Below, one piece after another: positions 1-6,223 of a DNA stretch of 12,525 bases; position 1 is the first letter of the stretch; each line of letters begins with the position of its first letter. Source of the stretch: Acidimicrobiaceae bacterium. GTDB lineage: Bacteria > Actinomycetota > Acidimicrobiia > Acidimicrobiales > RAAP-2. The stretch covers positions 1,702-14,226 of the forward strand of contig PLSY01000393.1 in the NCBI GenBank assembly GCA_003164275.1, given 5' to 3'. The notes under the pieces were generated by a model. The model did not search any database, was not told the origin of the DNA, and saw only the letters and a list, made by a program, of their open reading frames with translations. The position numbers were made by a program, and so were the translations under genes.

Positions 1-48
1 CTCCAGAAGCTCGACGAGCGGGGCCTGTCCCTGCGGGTCAAGGACTGA
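1..48 (+). CDS. rpoA: DNA-directed RNA polymerase subunit alpha, C-terminal end only
   Basis: The first 15 codons of the window read LQKLDERGLSLRVKD followed by TGA at 46-48. This resembles the last helix and tail of the alpha C-terminal domain, where a KL.E.GLSL pattern is common. RpoA dimerises to start RNA polymerase assembly, and its C-terminal domain contacts UP elements and activators. The assignment rests mainly on position: rpoA lies directly upstream of rplQ in nearly all bacteria, and here the gap is 9 bases. The rest of the gene lies left of the window, so nothing can be said about its length or start. Confidence 0.8.
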   Translation, partial: LQKLDERGLSLRVKD

Positions 49-57
49 GGTCACCCA

Positions 58-411
58 ATGCTCGGCACCCCGAAGAAGGGCCGTCGCTTCGGCGGCAGCT
101 CCGCACACCAAAAGGCCATGATGGGCAACCTCGTGGCCTCCCTCGTCGCCGCTGAGTACGTGGTGACCACCGAGGCCAAGGCCAAGGCCCTGCGCCCAGT
201 GGCCGAGAAAGTCATCACCGCCGCCGCCAAGGGCGGCCTTGCCCGCCAGCGCAACGTCGTGGCCTTCATCCGGGACAAGGACATGGCCCACAAGCTGTTC
301 GACGAGATCGGCCCTCGGTACGTCGACCGCCCGGGCGGGTACACACGGATCCTGAAGCTGGGCAACCGTCAGGGCGACAACGCCCCGATGGCCCGCATCG
401 AACTGGTGTGA
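58..411 (+). CDS. rplQ: Large ribosomal subunit protein bL17
   Basis: The 117-residue product is ribosomal protein L17, which binds 23S rRNA near the peptide exit tunnel. The N-terminus carries the family signature: [20 protein letters not shown], then a [16 protein letters not shown] block, and it ends with [23 protein letters not shown], which matches the conserved C-terminal core. Many actinobacterial L17 proteins carry a long acidic or alanine-rich tail after this point. This one stops at the core, giving a short form like that of E. coli. The ATG at 58 is preceded by GAGGT at 47-51, partly inside the rpoA stop, so translation is probably coupled to rpoA at the end of the large ribosomal protein operon. 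Confidence 0.97.
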   Translation: MLGTPKKGRRFGGSSAHQKAMMGNLVASLVAAEYVVTTEAKAKALRPVAEKVITAAAKGGLARQRNVVAFIRDKDMAHKLFDEIGPRYVDRPGGYTRILKLGNRQGDNAPMARIELV

Positions 412-415
412 GCCA

Positions 416-437
416 GGTCCCCCTCCTCGGGGGGACC
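416..437 (+). other. Strong RNA hairpin between rplQ and truA
   Basis: GGTCCCCC at 416-423 is perfectly complementary to GGGGGACC at 430-437, with a 6-base loop (424-429): an 8-bp, almost all G-C stem starting five bases after the rplQ stop. No T-tract follows, so it is not a classical intrinsic terminator. It could attenuate transcription, protect the 3' end of the ribosomal mRNA, or mask part of the truA ribosome binding region. Its presence argues that 412-446 is non-coding and that truA begins downstream of it. Confidence 0.6.
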
Positions 438-446
438 GGTGGAGCG

Positions 447-1292
447 GTGCGGTGGCGCATGAAGGTCGCCTACGACGGCTCCGGCTTCCACGGCTTCGCC
501 GCCCAGGAAGGCCAGGCAACGGTGGCCGGCGCGTTGGTGCAGGCGCTCGGCCGGGCGCTCCAGACTCCGATTGCCATCACCTGTGCGGGGCGCACCGACG
601 CCGGCGTGCACGCTCTGGACCAGGTCATCCACTTCGACCTCCCCGCTGGCGTCTCGGCATCGGTCGACGCCGTCGCCCTGGCAAAATCGTGCAACCGCCA
701 GCTCGGGCCGGCCATCGTCGTGCGGGAGGTCGAGACCGCCCCCGACGGGTTCGATGCCCGCCGTTCGGCCACGTCCCGGCGTTACCGGTACCTGGTGGTC
801 AATGCCCCGGTCGCCGATCCGCTCCTGGCCGGGCTGGCCTGGCACGTCTCGGACCCCCTCGATCTGCGGGCCATGGCCGGGGCGGCCGACGCCCTGCTCG
901 GTGAGCACGACTTCCGGGCCTTTTGTCGCCGCGTTCCGGGCACGACGCCCGACGACCCCATTCCACGCCGTGTCATCGATGCCCGCTGGACCGAGCTCAC
1001 GACGTCGGAGGGCACAGGTTCCCTGCGGTCCTCCCGCCATGCCGCCCCGGCGGCCGGGACGACGGCCGCACTGGCCCCGGTATCCGGCAGCCTCCTGGCC
1101 TTCGAGATCGAGGCCAATGCCTTCTGCCACCAGATGGTCCGGTCTCTGGTCGGCACCCTGGTCGATGTCGGACGAGGACGGAAACGACCGTCGGACATCA
1201 TGTGGATCCTGCGGTCGGCTGATCGACAGGAGGCCTCCCAGCCCGCCCCCGCCCAGGGCCTGACCCTGATGGTCGTCCGCTACGGCTCATGA
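447..1292 (+). CDS. truA: tRNA pseudouridine(38-40) synthase TruA
   Basis: TruA converts uridines 38-40 of the tRNA anticodon arm to pseudouridine. Visible motifs are the opening strand and turn MKVAYDGSGFHGFAAQ, the catalytic loop CAGRTDAGVHALDQ with the catalytic aspartate at residue 51 in this numbering, RRYRYLV, HDFRAFC, and the C-terminal EANAFCHQMVRSLVGTLVDVGRGR. Three in-frame starts are possible. GTG at 408 overlaps the rplQ stop but would make the hairpin at 416-437 coding. GTG at 447 gives MRWRMKVAYDG, which lines up with usual TruA starts. ATG at 459 gives MKVAYDG. I chose 447 (281 residues). A roughly 30-residue stretch rich in Ser, Ala, Thr and Gly (about residues 183-215) lies before the last conserved block and looks like a flexible lineage insertion. 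Confidence 0.95.
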   Translation: MRWRMKVAYDGSGFHGFAAQEGQATVAGALVQALGRALQTPIAITCAGRTDAGVHALDQVIHFDLPAGVSASVDAVALAKSCNRQLGPAIVVREVETAPDGFDARRSATSRRYRYLVVNAPVADPLLAGLAWHVSDPLDLRAMAGAADALLGEHDFRAFCRRVPGTTPDDPIPRRVIDARWTELTTSEGTGSLRSSRHAAPAAGTTAALAPVSGSLLAFEIEANAFCHQMVRSLVGTLVDVGRGRKRPSDIMWILRSADRQEASQPAPAQGLTLMVVRYGS

Positions 1293-1297
1293 CGCGC

Positions 1298-1326
1298 TTG
1301 CCTGAAGGGCCATTTGGTCGTATCGT
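1298..1326 (+). promoter_or_regulatory. Candidate promoter for rplM-rpsI
   Basis: TTGCCT at 1298-1303 and TATCGT at 1321-1326 are separated by 17 bases, a good match to a housekeeping sigma -35 and an actinobacterial TANNNT -10. It starts six bases after the truA stop. Transcription from about 1333 would give a leader of roughly 128 bases before the rplM start codon. Confidence 0.5.
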
Positions 1327-1361
1327 GGGTAGGTCCGGGTTGGGCCTAGGTACGCCGCTTG

Positions 1362-1428
1362 GCGAGTGTGAGACCACTCCGACCAAGTTCGGATCGGCCT
1401 CCCTCACAAGCCTCGCACCGCCCGGTGC
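1362..1428 (+). promoter_or_regulatory. Structured 5' leader of rplM, possible autoregulatory RNA
   Basis: The outer stem pairs GCGAG (1362-1366) with CTCGC (1412-1416) and, continuous on the 5' side, TGTGAG (1367-1372) with CTCACA (1403-1408); the 3' side has a three-base bulge. This gives 11 pairs in two helices. Inside, CCGA (1379-1382) can pair with TCGG (1389-1392) around a six-base loop. A second hairpin, GCACC (1415-1419) with GGTGC (1424-1428), shares two bases with the outer stem, so the two folds partly exclude each other. L13 is known to repress its own rplM leader in E. coli; whether this leader works the same way is inference. Confidence 0.4.
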
Positions 1429-1460
1429 CCCGACCCAGCCTCACTGAACAAGGAATTCCC

Positions 1461-1928
1461 GTGCGCACCTTTGCCCCCAAGCCTGCAGATATCACCCGAG
1501 TCTGGCGGATCGTCGACGCCGACGGCCTGGTCCTCGGCCGTCTGGCCACCGAGGTTGCCTCGGTGCTGCGCGGCAAGCACAAGCCGACCTTTGCCCCCAA
1601 CACCGACATGGGCGACCACGTGATCGTGATCAACTCCGACAAGGTGATCCTGACCTCGAACAAGGCCGAGGCCAAGATGGCCTATCACCACAGTGGCTAC
1701 CCGGGCGGGCTCACCGCCACCAGCTACAGCGACCTCATGATCGACCGTTCCGATGATGTGGTCCGCAACGCCATCGTCGGCATGCTGCCGAAGAATCGCC
1801 TTGGTCGCCAGATGGGCACCAAGCTGAAGGTCTACAAGGGCGCCGAGCACCCGCACGCCGCCCAGTCCCCCGAACCCCTGGAACTCCCCGGAGCGCGTCG
1901 CACGGCGTCCGCCCGGAGCGGTGCGTAG
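1461..1928 (+). CDS. rplM: Large ribosomal subunit protein uL13
   Basis: This is ribosomal protein L13, an early-assembling 50S protein. The sequence shows [69 protein letters not shown] and [15 protein letters not shown], all hallmarks of the family. The GTG at 1461 (giving MRTFAPKP, the usual actinobacterial opening) was chosen over an upstream in-frame ATG at 1359 because that extension has no L13 character and covers the structured leader. AAGGA at 1450-1454 is a well-placed ribosome binding site. The product is 155 residues against about 142-147 for most L13 proteins; the extra residues are a basic tail ending [10 protein letters not shown] after the conserved PLEL. It is followed by rpsI after 47 bases, the classic L13-S9 pair. 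Confidence 0.97.
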   Translation: MRTFAPKPADITRVWRIVDADGLVLGRLATEVASVLRGKHKPTFAPNTDMGDHVIVINSDKVILTSNKAEAKMAYHHSGYPGGLTATSYSDLMIDRSDDVVRNAIVGMLPKNRLGRQMGTKLKVYKGAEHPHAAQSPEPLELPGARRTASARSGA

Positions 1929-1975
1929 ACACCACCCGTCCCAGGCCTACACGAACCGATCACGAGGAGCCCTCA

Positions 1976-2374
1976 GTGGCCAACGCTGTCCCCATCTGCC
2001 AGACCACCGGCCGCCGCAAGCGGGCCGTAGCGCGCGTGCGCATCCGCCCAGGAGCCGGGACGATCACCGTCAACACGCAGAAGTTCGAGGACTACTTCAC
2101 CTCGGCCACCCACCGGATGATCGTCACCGAGCCGCTGCGCCTGACCGAGACCACCGAGTCGTGGAACATCGATGTCACCATCGACGGCGGCGGGGTGTCG
2201 GGCCAGGCCGGCGCGTTCCGGCTCGGGATCGCCCGGGCCCTCTGCGAGCTCGATCCCGAGCTCCGGGCCCAGCTGAAAAAGGCCGGCTTCCTCACCCGTG
2301 ACTCACGGGAGAAGGAGTCGAAGAAGTACGGCCTGAAGAAGGCACGCAAGGCTCCTCAGTACTCCAAGCGGTAG
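1976..2374 (+). CDS. rpsI: Small ribosomal subunit protein uS9
   Basis: This is ribosomal protein S9, whose C-terminal tail reaches the P-site tRNA anticodon stem. Family features are [24 protein letters not shown] near the N-terminus, [19 protein letters not shown] in the middle, [15 protein letters not shown], and the invariant end [14 protein letters not shown] with the terminal Ser-Lys-Arg that contacts tRNA. The 132-residue length is normal. The start is GTG at 1976, with GAGGAG at 1964-1969 as a strong ribosome binding site. The 47-base gap after rplM holds no obvious promoter, so co-transcription with rplM is likely. Confidence 0.97.
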   Translation: MANAVPICQTTGRRKRAVARVRIRPGAGTITVNTQKFEDYFTSATHRMIVTEPLRLTETTESWNIDVTIDGGGVSGQAGAFRLGIARALCELDPELRAQLKKAGFLTRDSREKESKKYGLKKARKAPQYSKR

Positions 2375-2377
2375 TTG

Positions 2378-3742
2378 ATGGCCAAGACCCGCTTCGGCAC
2401 GGACGGCGTCAGAGGCATCGCCAATGTTGAGCTCACGCCGGAGCTGGTCGTCGCCCTCGGTCGGGCCATCGCCCGCACCATCACGGCGACTACCTTCCTG
2501 ATCGGTCGTGACACCCGCCGATCCGGGCCGATGATCCAGGCCGGCGTCTCGGCCGGTCTGGCCAGTGAAGGGGCGGACGTCGTCGACGTCGGCGTCCTGC
2601 CCACCCCTGCATTGGCCTGGCTCTCGGCCGTGCGCGATGTCCCAGCCGTTGTGATCTCGGCCTCGCACAACCCTTTCGGCGACAACGGGATCAAGGTCTT
2701 CGCCGCCGGCGGCGCCAAGCTGAGCGAGGAGATCGAGTCGGCCATCGAGGACGAGCTCGAACGCATTCTCGACCCGGTGGCGAAAGGCCCCCGCCGCCTC
2801 GAGGGCCACGGGGTCGGTCGGCTGACGGCCGAACACGACCTCGCCGACTCCTATGTGGAGCACCTGTGCTCCATGTTCGACGGCCGGAACCTGCAGGGGC
2901 TCCGCCTGGTCGTCGACAGCGCCAACGGGGCGGCATCGGGCATCGCCGCCCGGGTCTACGAGGGTCTCGGGGCCGAGGTCATCGCCATCGGGTGCGATCC
3001 CGACGGGACCAACATCAACGACGGCTGCGGCTCGACCTCCACGGCCACCCTGGCCAGCGCCGTGGTTGAGCACCAGGCTGACCTCGGCCTGGCCCTGGAC
3101 GGCGACGCCGACCGGCTGCTCGCCGTCGACGGCAACGGCAGCCTGGTCAACGGGGACGAGTTGCTGGCCCTGTTCGCCCTGGACCTGGCCAAGCGGGGTC
3201 AGCTGGCCGGCAACACCATCGTGGTCACGGTGATGACCAACCTCGGATTCCGGATGGCCATGGACGCCCGCGACATCGTCGTGAAGGAGACGGCGGTCGG
3301 GGACCGATACGTGCTGGCCGCCCTGGACAAGGACGGCTTCTCGCTGGGCGGGGAGCAGTCGGGCCACATCATCTTCCGGCGCCTGTCCACCACCGGTGAC
3401 GGCCTCCTCACCGGACTGATCCTGGCCGACCTGGTGGCACGGTCCAAGGTCCCCCTGGTCGAGCAGCTGGACGGACTGGTCACCCGAGTGCCCCAGGTGC
3501 TGGTCAATGTGAGGGTCTCGAACACCGAGTTGCTGGCCGACGCCGACGCCATCTGGTCGGCCGTGGCCGAGGAGGAGGAGCGGCTCGGGGAGACCGGCAG
3601 GGTCCTCCTTCGGCCGAGCGGTACCGAGCCCCTGGTCCGGGTCATGGTCGAGGCCACCGGCGAGGGCGTGGCCGAGGGGATCGCCCAGCGCTTGAGCACC
3701 CTGGTGGAGTTCGAGCTGCAGGCGGCCGCGGCCGCCAACTGA
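2378..3742 (+). CDS. glmM: Phosphoglucosamine mutase GlmM
   Basis: GlmM interconverts glucosamine-6-phosphate and glucosamine-1-phosphate on the way to UDP-GlcNAc for peptidoglycan. The four-domain phosphohexomutase layout is visible: FGTDGVRG at the N-terminus, the phosphoserine loop ISASHNPFGDNGIKVF (active serine about residue 96), the metal-binding DGDADR near residue 245, the sugar-binding GGEQSGHIIF near 327, and the phosphate-binding RPSGTEPLVRVMVE near the C-terminus. Length (454) is normal. The ATG at 2378 gives MAKTRFGTDG; a TTG at 2375 immediately before it is possible but less likely. It begins three bases after the rpsI stop with no good ribosome binding site, so its translation probably depends on ribosomes finishing rpsI. 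Confidence 0.97.
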   Translation: MAKTRFGTDGVRGIANVELTPELVVALGRAIARTITATTFLIGRDTRRSGPMIQAGVSAGLASEGADVVDVGVLPTPALAWLSAVRDVPAVVISASHNPFGDNGIKVFAAGGAKLSEEIESAIEDELERILDPVAKGPRRLEGHGVGRLTAEHDLADSYVEHLCSMFDGRNLQGLRLVVDSANGAASGIAARVYEGLGAEVIAIGCDPDGTNINDGCGSTSTATLASAVVEHQADLGLALDGDADRLLAVDGNGSLVNGDELLALFALDLAKRGQLAGNTIVVTVMTNLGFRMAMDARDIVVKETAVGDRYVLAALDKDGFSLGGEQSGHIIFRRLSTTGDGLLTGLILADLVARSKVPLVEQLDGLVTRVPQVLVNVRVSNTELLADADAIWSAVAEEEERLGETGRVLLRPSGTEPLVRVMVEATGEGVAEGIAQRLSTLVEFELQAAAAAN

Positions 3743-3748
3743 AGAACT

Positions 3749-3764
3749 TGGCCAATGAAGGCCA
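3749..3764 (+). other. Inverted repeat after glmM
   Basis: TGGCC (3749-3753) and GGCCA (3760-3764) form a 5-bp stem around AATGAA. AATG (3754-3757) and CATT (3763-3766) can alternatively pair. It sits six bases after the glmM stop and 19 bases before the glmS -10 box. It may be a weak factor-assisted terminator or a regulator site. No T-tract follows. Confidence 0.35.
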
Positions 3765-3783
3765 TTCCGGGGGGTCAGGCGGG

Positions 3784-3789
3784 TAGCCT
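3784..3789 (+). promoter_or_regulatory. -10 box of a probable leaderless glmS promoter
   Basis: TAGCCT fits TANNNT and ends eight bases before the glmS ATG, so transcription would start at or within about two bases of the start codon. There is no convincing -35 at 16-18 bases upstream (GCCATT is the nearest) and no ribosome binding site at the usual distance. The call is mainly supported by the same arrangement at nnr, udg and tsaD. Confidence 0.45.
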
Positions 3790-3797
3790 CGGCATCC

Positions 3798-5696
3798 ATG
3801 TGCGGCATCATCGGGATCACCATCGGCTCGCCCGACTCCGGTCTTCCTTGCGGTGAGAACGCCGAGGGCGGCAACGTGCTCGAGGTGCTGTTGGAGGGAC
3901 TGTCAAGGCTCGAGTACCGTGGCTACGACTCGGCCGGGGTGGCCCTGGTCGGCGACTGGCCCGATACCGGCGTCCACCGGGCCCGGGCCGCCAACGGAAC
4001 CCGGTCCCTCTCCGATCTGGCAAAACAGGTCGAGGATGCACCGAGCGACGCATCGGCGGGGATCGGCCACACCCGTTGGGCCACCCACGGGCGCCCGTCC
4101 GAGGAGAACGCCCACCCCCACCTGGACTGCACGGGTCGCCTGGCCCTCATCCACAACGGCATCATCGAGAACCACGTGGAGCTGACCGACGAGCTCCTTG
4201 CCGGTGGCCATCGGCTCGAGTCGGAGACCGACACTGAGGTGCTGGCCCACGTCATCGAGGACAGCCTCGCCTCCGACCCGGCCTCGGGGCTGGTCGGTGC
4301 CGTTCGGTCAGCCATCGGCCGGATCCGGGGCACCTTCTCGGTGGCCGTCGTCCACGCCGACGACCCCCACCTGATCGTGGCTTCCCGCCGGGTCTCCCCG
4401 CTGTTGATGGGCACGAGCGAGTCGGCGTCGTTCCTCGCCTCCGACATCCCGGCCATCTTGGGACTGACCCGTGACTTCTTCCTCTTGGACGACGACCAGA
4501 TCGCCGAGCTCCGTCCCGGCTCCATCAAGGTGACCACCATCGACGGGTCCGAGGTCGACCCGACCCCCCTCCACGTTGAGTGGGACTTGGAGGCGGCCAA
4601 GAAGGACGGCTACGACGACTACATGAGCAAGGAGATGCACGAGCAGCCCCAGGCGGTGGCCGACACTCTCCTCGACCGGGTGCTGCCCGACGGGACGCTC
4701 GCCCTCGACGAGGTCCACATCTCCAACGAGGAGTTCTGCTCCATCAACAAGGTGGTCATCGTGGCCTGCGGCAGCAGCTACCACGCAGGTCAGATGGCCA
4801 AGTACGCCATCGAACGCTGGGCCCGACTGCCGGTCGAGATCGACATCGCCAGTGAGTTCCGCTACCGGGACCCGGTGCTCGACGCCCGCACCCTGGTCAT
4901 CGGGGTGAGCCAGTCAGGGGAGACGGCCGACACCTTCCAGGCCATCCGCCATGCCGCCGCCCTCGGGGCCAAGGTGCTCGTCATCTCCAACGTGGTCGAC
5001 TCGTCCATGGCCCGTGAGGCGGATGCCGTCCTCTACACCCGGGCCGGGCCGGAGATCGGCGTCGCCGCCACCAAGACCCATCTGGCCCAGATCACCGCGC
5101 TCGAGATCCTGGCCCTCTATCTGGCCCAGGTCCGCCAGACCATGTCCCCTGCCGACGCCCGGTCACTCCTGCAGGCCATGGGCGACCTCCCCGACAAGGT
5201 GGCCCTCGCCCTCGAGCGGTTCGCAGATGTCGAGGCGGTGGCAGCCACCTACAAGGACTCGCCGTCGTTCATCTTTCTCGGCCGCCACGTGGGCTACCCG
5301 GTGGCCTTGGAGGGGGCGTTGAAACTGAAGGAGCTGTCCTATGTCCGGGCCGAGGGCTTTCCCGGCGGCGAGCTGAAGCACGGGCCGATCGCCCTCGTCG
5401 AGCCGGGCACGGTCGTCATCGGCGTGGCCACCCGCACGCCGGTGTGGGACAAGATGATGGGCAACCTGGCCGAGGTGAAGAGTCGCGGAGCCACCGTCGT
5501 TGTCGTGGCCAACGACGGCGACGAGGAGACCGCCCGTCATGCCGATGCCGTGTTGTGGGTCCCCCAGACCGAGCACCTCTTCGCCCCGATCGTCGATGTG
5601 GTGCCACTCCAGATGTTCGCCTACTCCCTGGCCCGGCTCCTCGGTCACGACGTCGACCGCCCCCGAAACCTGGCCAAGGTGGTTACCGTCGAGTGA
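3798..5696 (+). CDS. glmS: Glutamine--fructose-6-phosphate aminotransferase (isomerizing) GlmS
   Basis: GlmS makes glucosamine-6-phosphate from fructose-6-phosphate and glutamine, the committed step of amino sugar synthesis. The N-terminal class II amidotransferase starts MCGIIG, with the nucleophile Cys2 exposed once Met is removed, followed by LEYRGYDSAGVA, GHTRWATHGRPSEENAHPH and IHNGIIENH. Two SIS domains follow: ACGSSYHAGQMAKY (about residue 322), SQSGETADT (about 371) and GVAATKTHLAQ (about 421), then ALEGALKLKELSYVRAEGFPGGELKHGPIAL (about 500-530). The C-terminus ends NLAKVVTVE, as the family does. At 632 residues it is slightly longer than the usual 600-610, partly from an insertion SPDSGLPCGENAEGG just after the first strand. 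No glmS ribozyme is visible in the 55-base gap upstream. Confidence 0.97.
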   Translation: MCGIIGITIGSPDSGLPCGENAEGGNVLEVLLEGLSRLEYRGYDSAGVALVGDWPDTGVHRARAANGTRSLSDLAKQVEDAPSDASAGIGHTRWATHGRPSEENAHPHLDCTGRLALIHNGIIENHVELTDELLAGGHRLESETDTEVLAHVIEDSLASDPASGLVGAVRSAIGRIRGTFSVAVVHADDPHLIVASRRVSPLLMGTSESASFLASDIPAILGLTRDFFLLDDDQIAELRPGSIKVTTIDGSEVDPTPLHVEWDLEAAKKDGYDDYMSKEMHEQPQAVADTLLDRVLPDGTLALDEVHISNEEFCSINKVVIVACGSSYHAGQMAKYAIERWARLPVEIDIASEFRYRDPVLDARTLVIGVSQSGETADTFQAIRHAAALGAKVLVISNVVDSSMAREADAVLYTRAGPEIGVAATKTHLAQITALEILALYLAQVRQTMSPADARSLLQAMGDLPDKVALALERFADVEAVAATYKDSPSFIFLGRHVGYPVALEGALKLKELSYVRAEGFPGGELKHGPIALVEPGTVVIGVATRTPVWDKMMGNLAEVKSRGATVVVVANDGDEETARHADAVLWVPQTEHLFAPIVDVVPLQMFAYSLARLLGHDVDRPRNLAKVVTVE

Positions 5697-6187
5697 GCGC
5701 CACCGAGCTCTCGGCCTCCCTGCGCTCACTGGCCGAGGAGGCCGAGCGACGAGTGGCCCAACTCGGTTCCCCAAACGGAGTGGTGGGGACGGTGAGCGGC
5801 GTGGGCATCGATGCCGTCGACATCGAGCGATTCGGCCGCGTGCTTGCCCGCCGCCCGGCCCTCGCCGCCCGGCTGTTCACGCCACGCGAGCTGGACTACG
5901 CGAGGACGGCCGCCGACCCCGTCCCCCGCCTGGCCAACCGCTTCGCCGCCAAGGAGGCGGCCATGAAGGCCTTCGGCGTGGGTCTCGGCGCCTTCTCGTT
6001 CGCTGACGTCGAGGTGGTGCGGACCGGCCTCGAGGGTCCGACGCTCATACTGCACGCCTCGGCTGAAGCTTTGGCCTCTCGACGCGGGGTGTCCCGACTG
6101 CACCTTTCCTTGACCCACACCGCCTTGGTGGCCATGGCCGTCGTGGTCGCCGAGGGGGTTGGCAACCGGTCCGGGGGGCGGGAGTGA
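5693..6187 (+). CDS. acpS: Holo-[acyl-carrier-protein] synthase AcpS
   Basis: AcpS transfers the 4'-phosphopantetheine arm of coenzyme A to a serine of acyl carrier protein. The core is clear: GVGIDAVDIERF with the metal-binding aspartate, LFTPRELDYA, the ANRFAAKEAAMKAFG signature with metal-binding Glu and catalytic Lys, and SLTHTALVAMAVVVAE near the end. GTG at 5693 overlaps the glmS stop in a GTGA junction, the same style as three other pairs here, and gives 164 residues against about 120-130 for typical AcpS. The extra N-terminal 33 residues (SATELSASLRSLAEEAERRV...) look like a charged helix and have mostly G or C third positions, so they may be real. A start at GTG 5792, eleven bases after GGAG at 5777-5780, would give a standard-length enzyme. 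Confidence 0.92.
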   Translation: MSATELSASLRSLAEEAERRVAQLGSPNGVVGTVSGVGIDAVDIERFGRVLARRPALAARLFTPRELDYARTAADPVPRLANRFAAKEAAMKAFGVGLGAFSFADVEVVRTGLEGPTLILHASAEALASRRGVSRLHLSLTHTALVAMAVVVAEGVGNRSGGRE

Positions 6188-6195
6188 CGACCAGG

Positions 6196-6216
6196 GGTCC
6201 TGAGAGGACCTAGCGT
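6196..6216 (+). promoter_or_regulatory. Probable leaderless nnr promoter with operator-like dyad
   Basis: TAGCGT at 6211-6216 fits a TANNNT -10 box and ends seven bases before the nnr ATG. Directly touching it is a perfect dyad: GGTCCT (6196-6201), GAG spacer, AGGACC (6205-6210). The dyad fills most of the -35/-10 spacer. A bound dimeric regulator there would block polymerase; alternatively it is the acpS transcript hairpin. No strong -35 is present, and the SD-like AGAGGA inside the dyad lies about 15 bases from the ATG, too far for normal use. Confidence 0.5.
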
Positions 6217-6223
6217 CGAGCCC

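Noticed and set aside
408..446. The TruA start at GTG 408 overlapping the rplQ stop.
   Set aside because: Tempting because of the overlap style seen elsewhere, but it would translate through the 8-bp hairpin and adds 13 residues not usual for TruA. It is kept as an alternative only.
1359..1460. An N-terminal extension of L13 from the ATG at 1359.
   Set aside because: The extension has no L13 similarity and overlaps the structured leader, and GTG 1461 has a ribosome binding site and gives the standard MRTFAPKP start.
3743..3797. A glmS ribozyme upstream of glmS.
   Set aside because: The gap is only 55 bases, far too short for the ribozyme, which is mainly a Bacillota feature.
2303..3874. A 523-codon open frame on the minus strand opposite glmM, and a 253-codon one opposite truA (369-1130).
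   Set aside because: In DNA with G or C at nearly all third positions, the antisense frame rarely meets stop codons. The translations are low-complexity (rich in Gly, Asp, His, Gln), show no domain, and have no start signals. They are shadows of glmM and truA.
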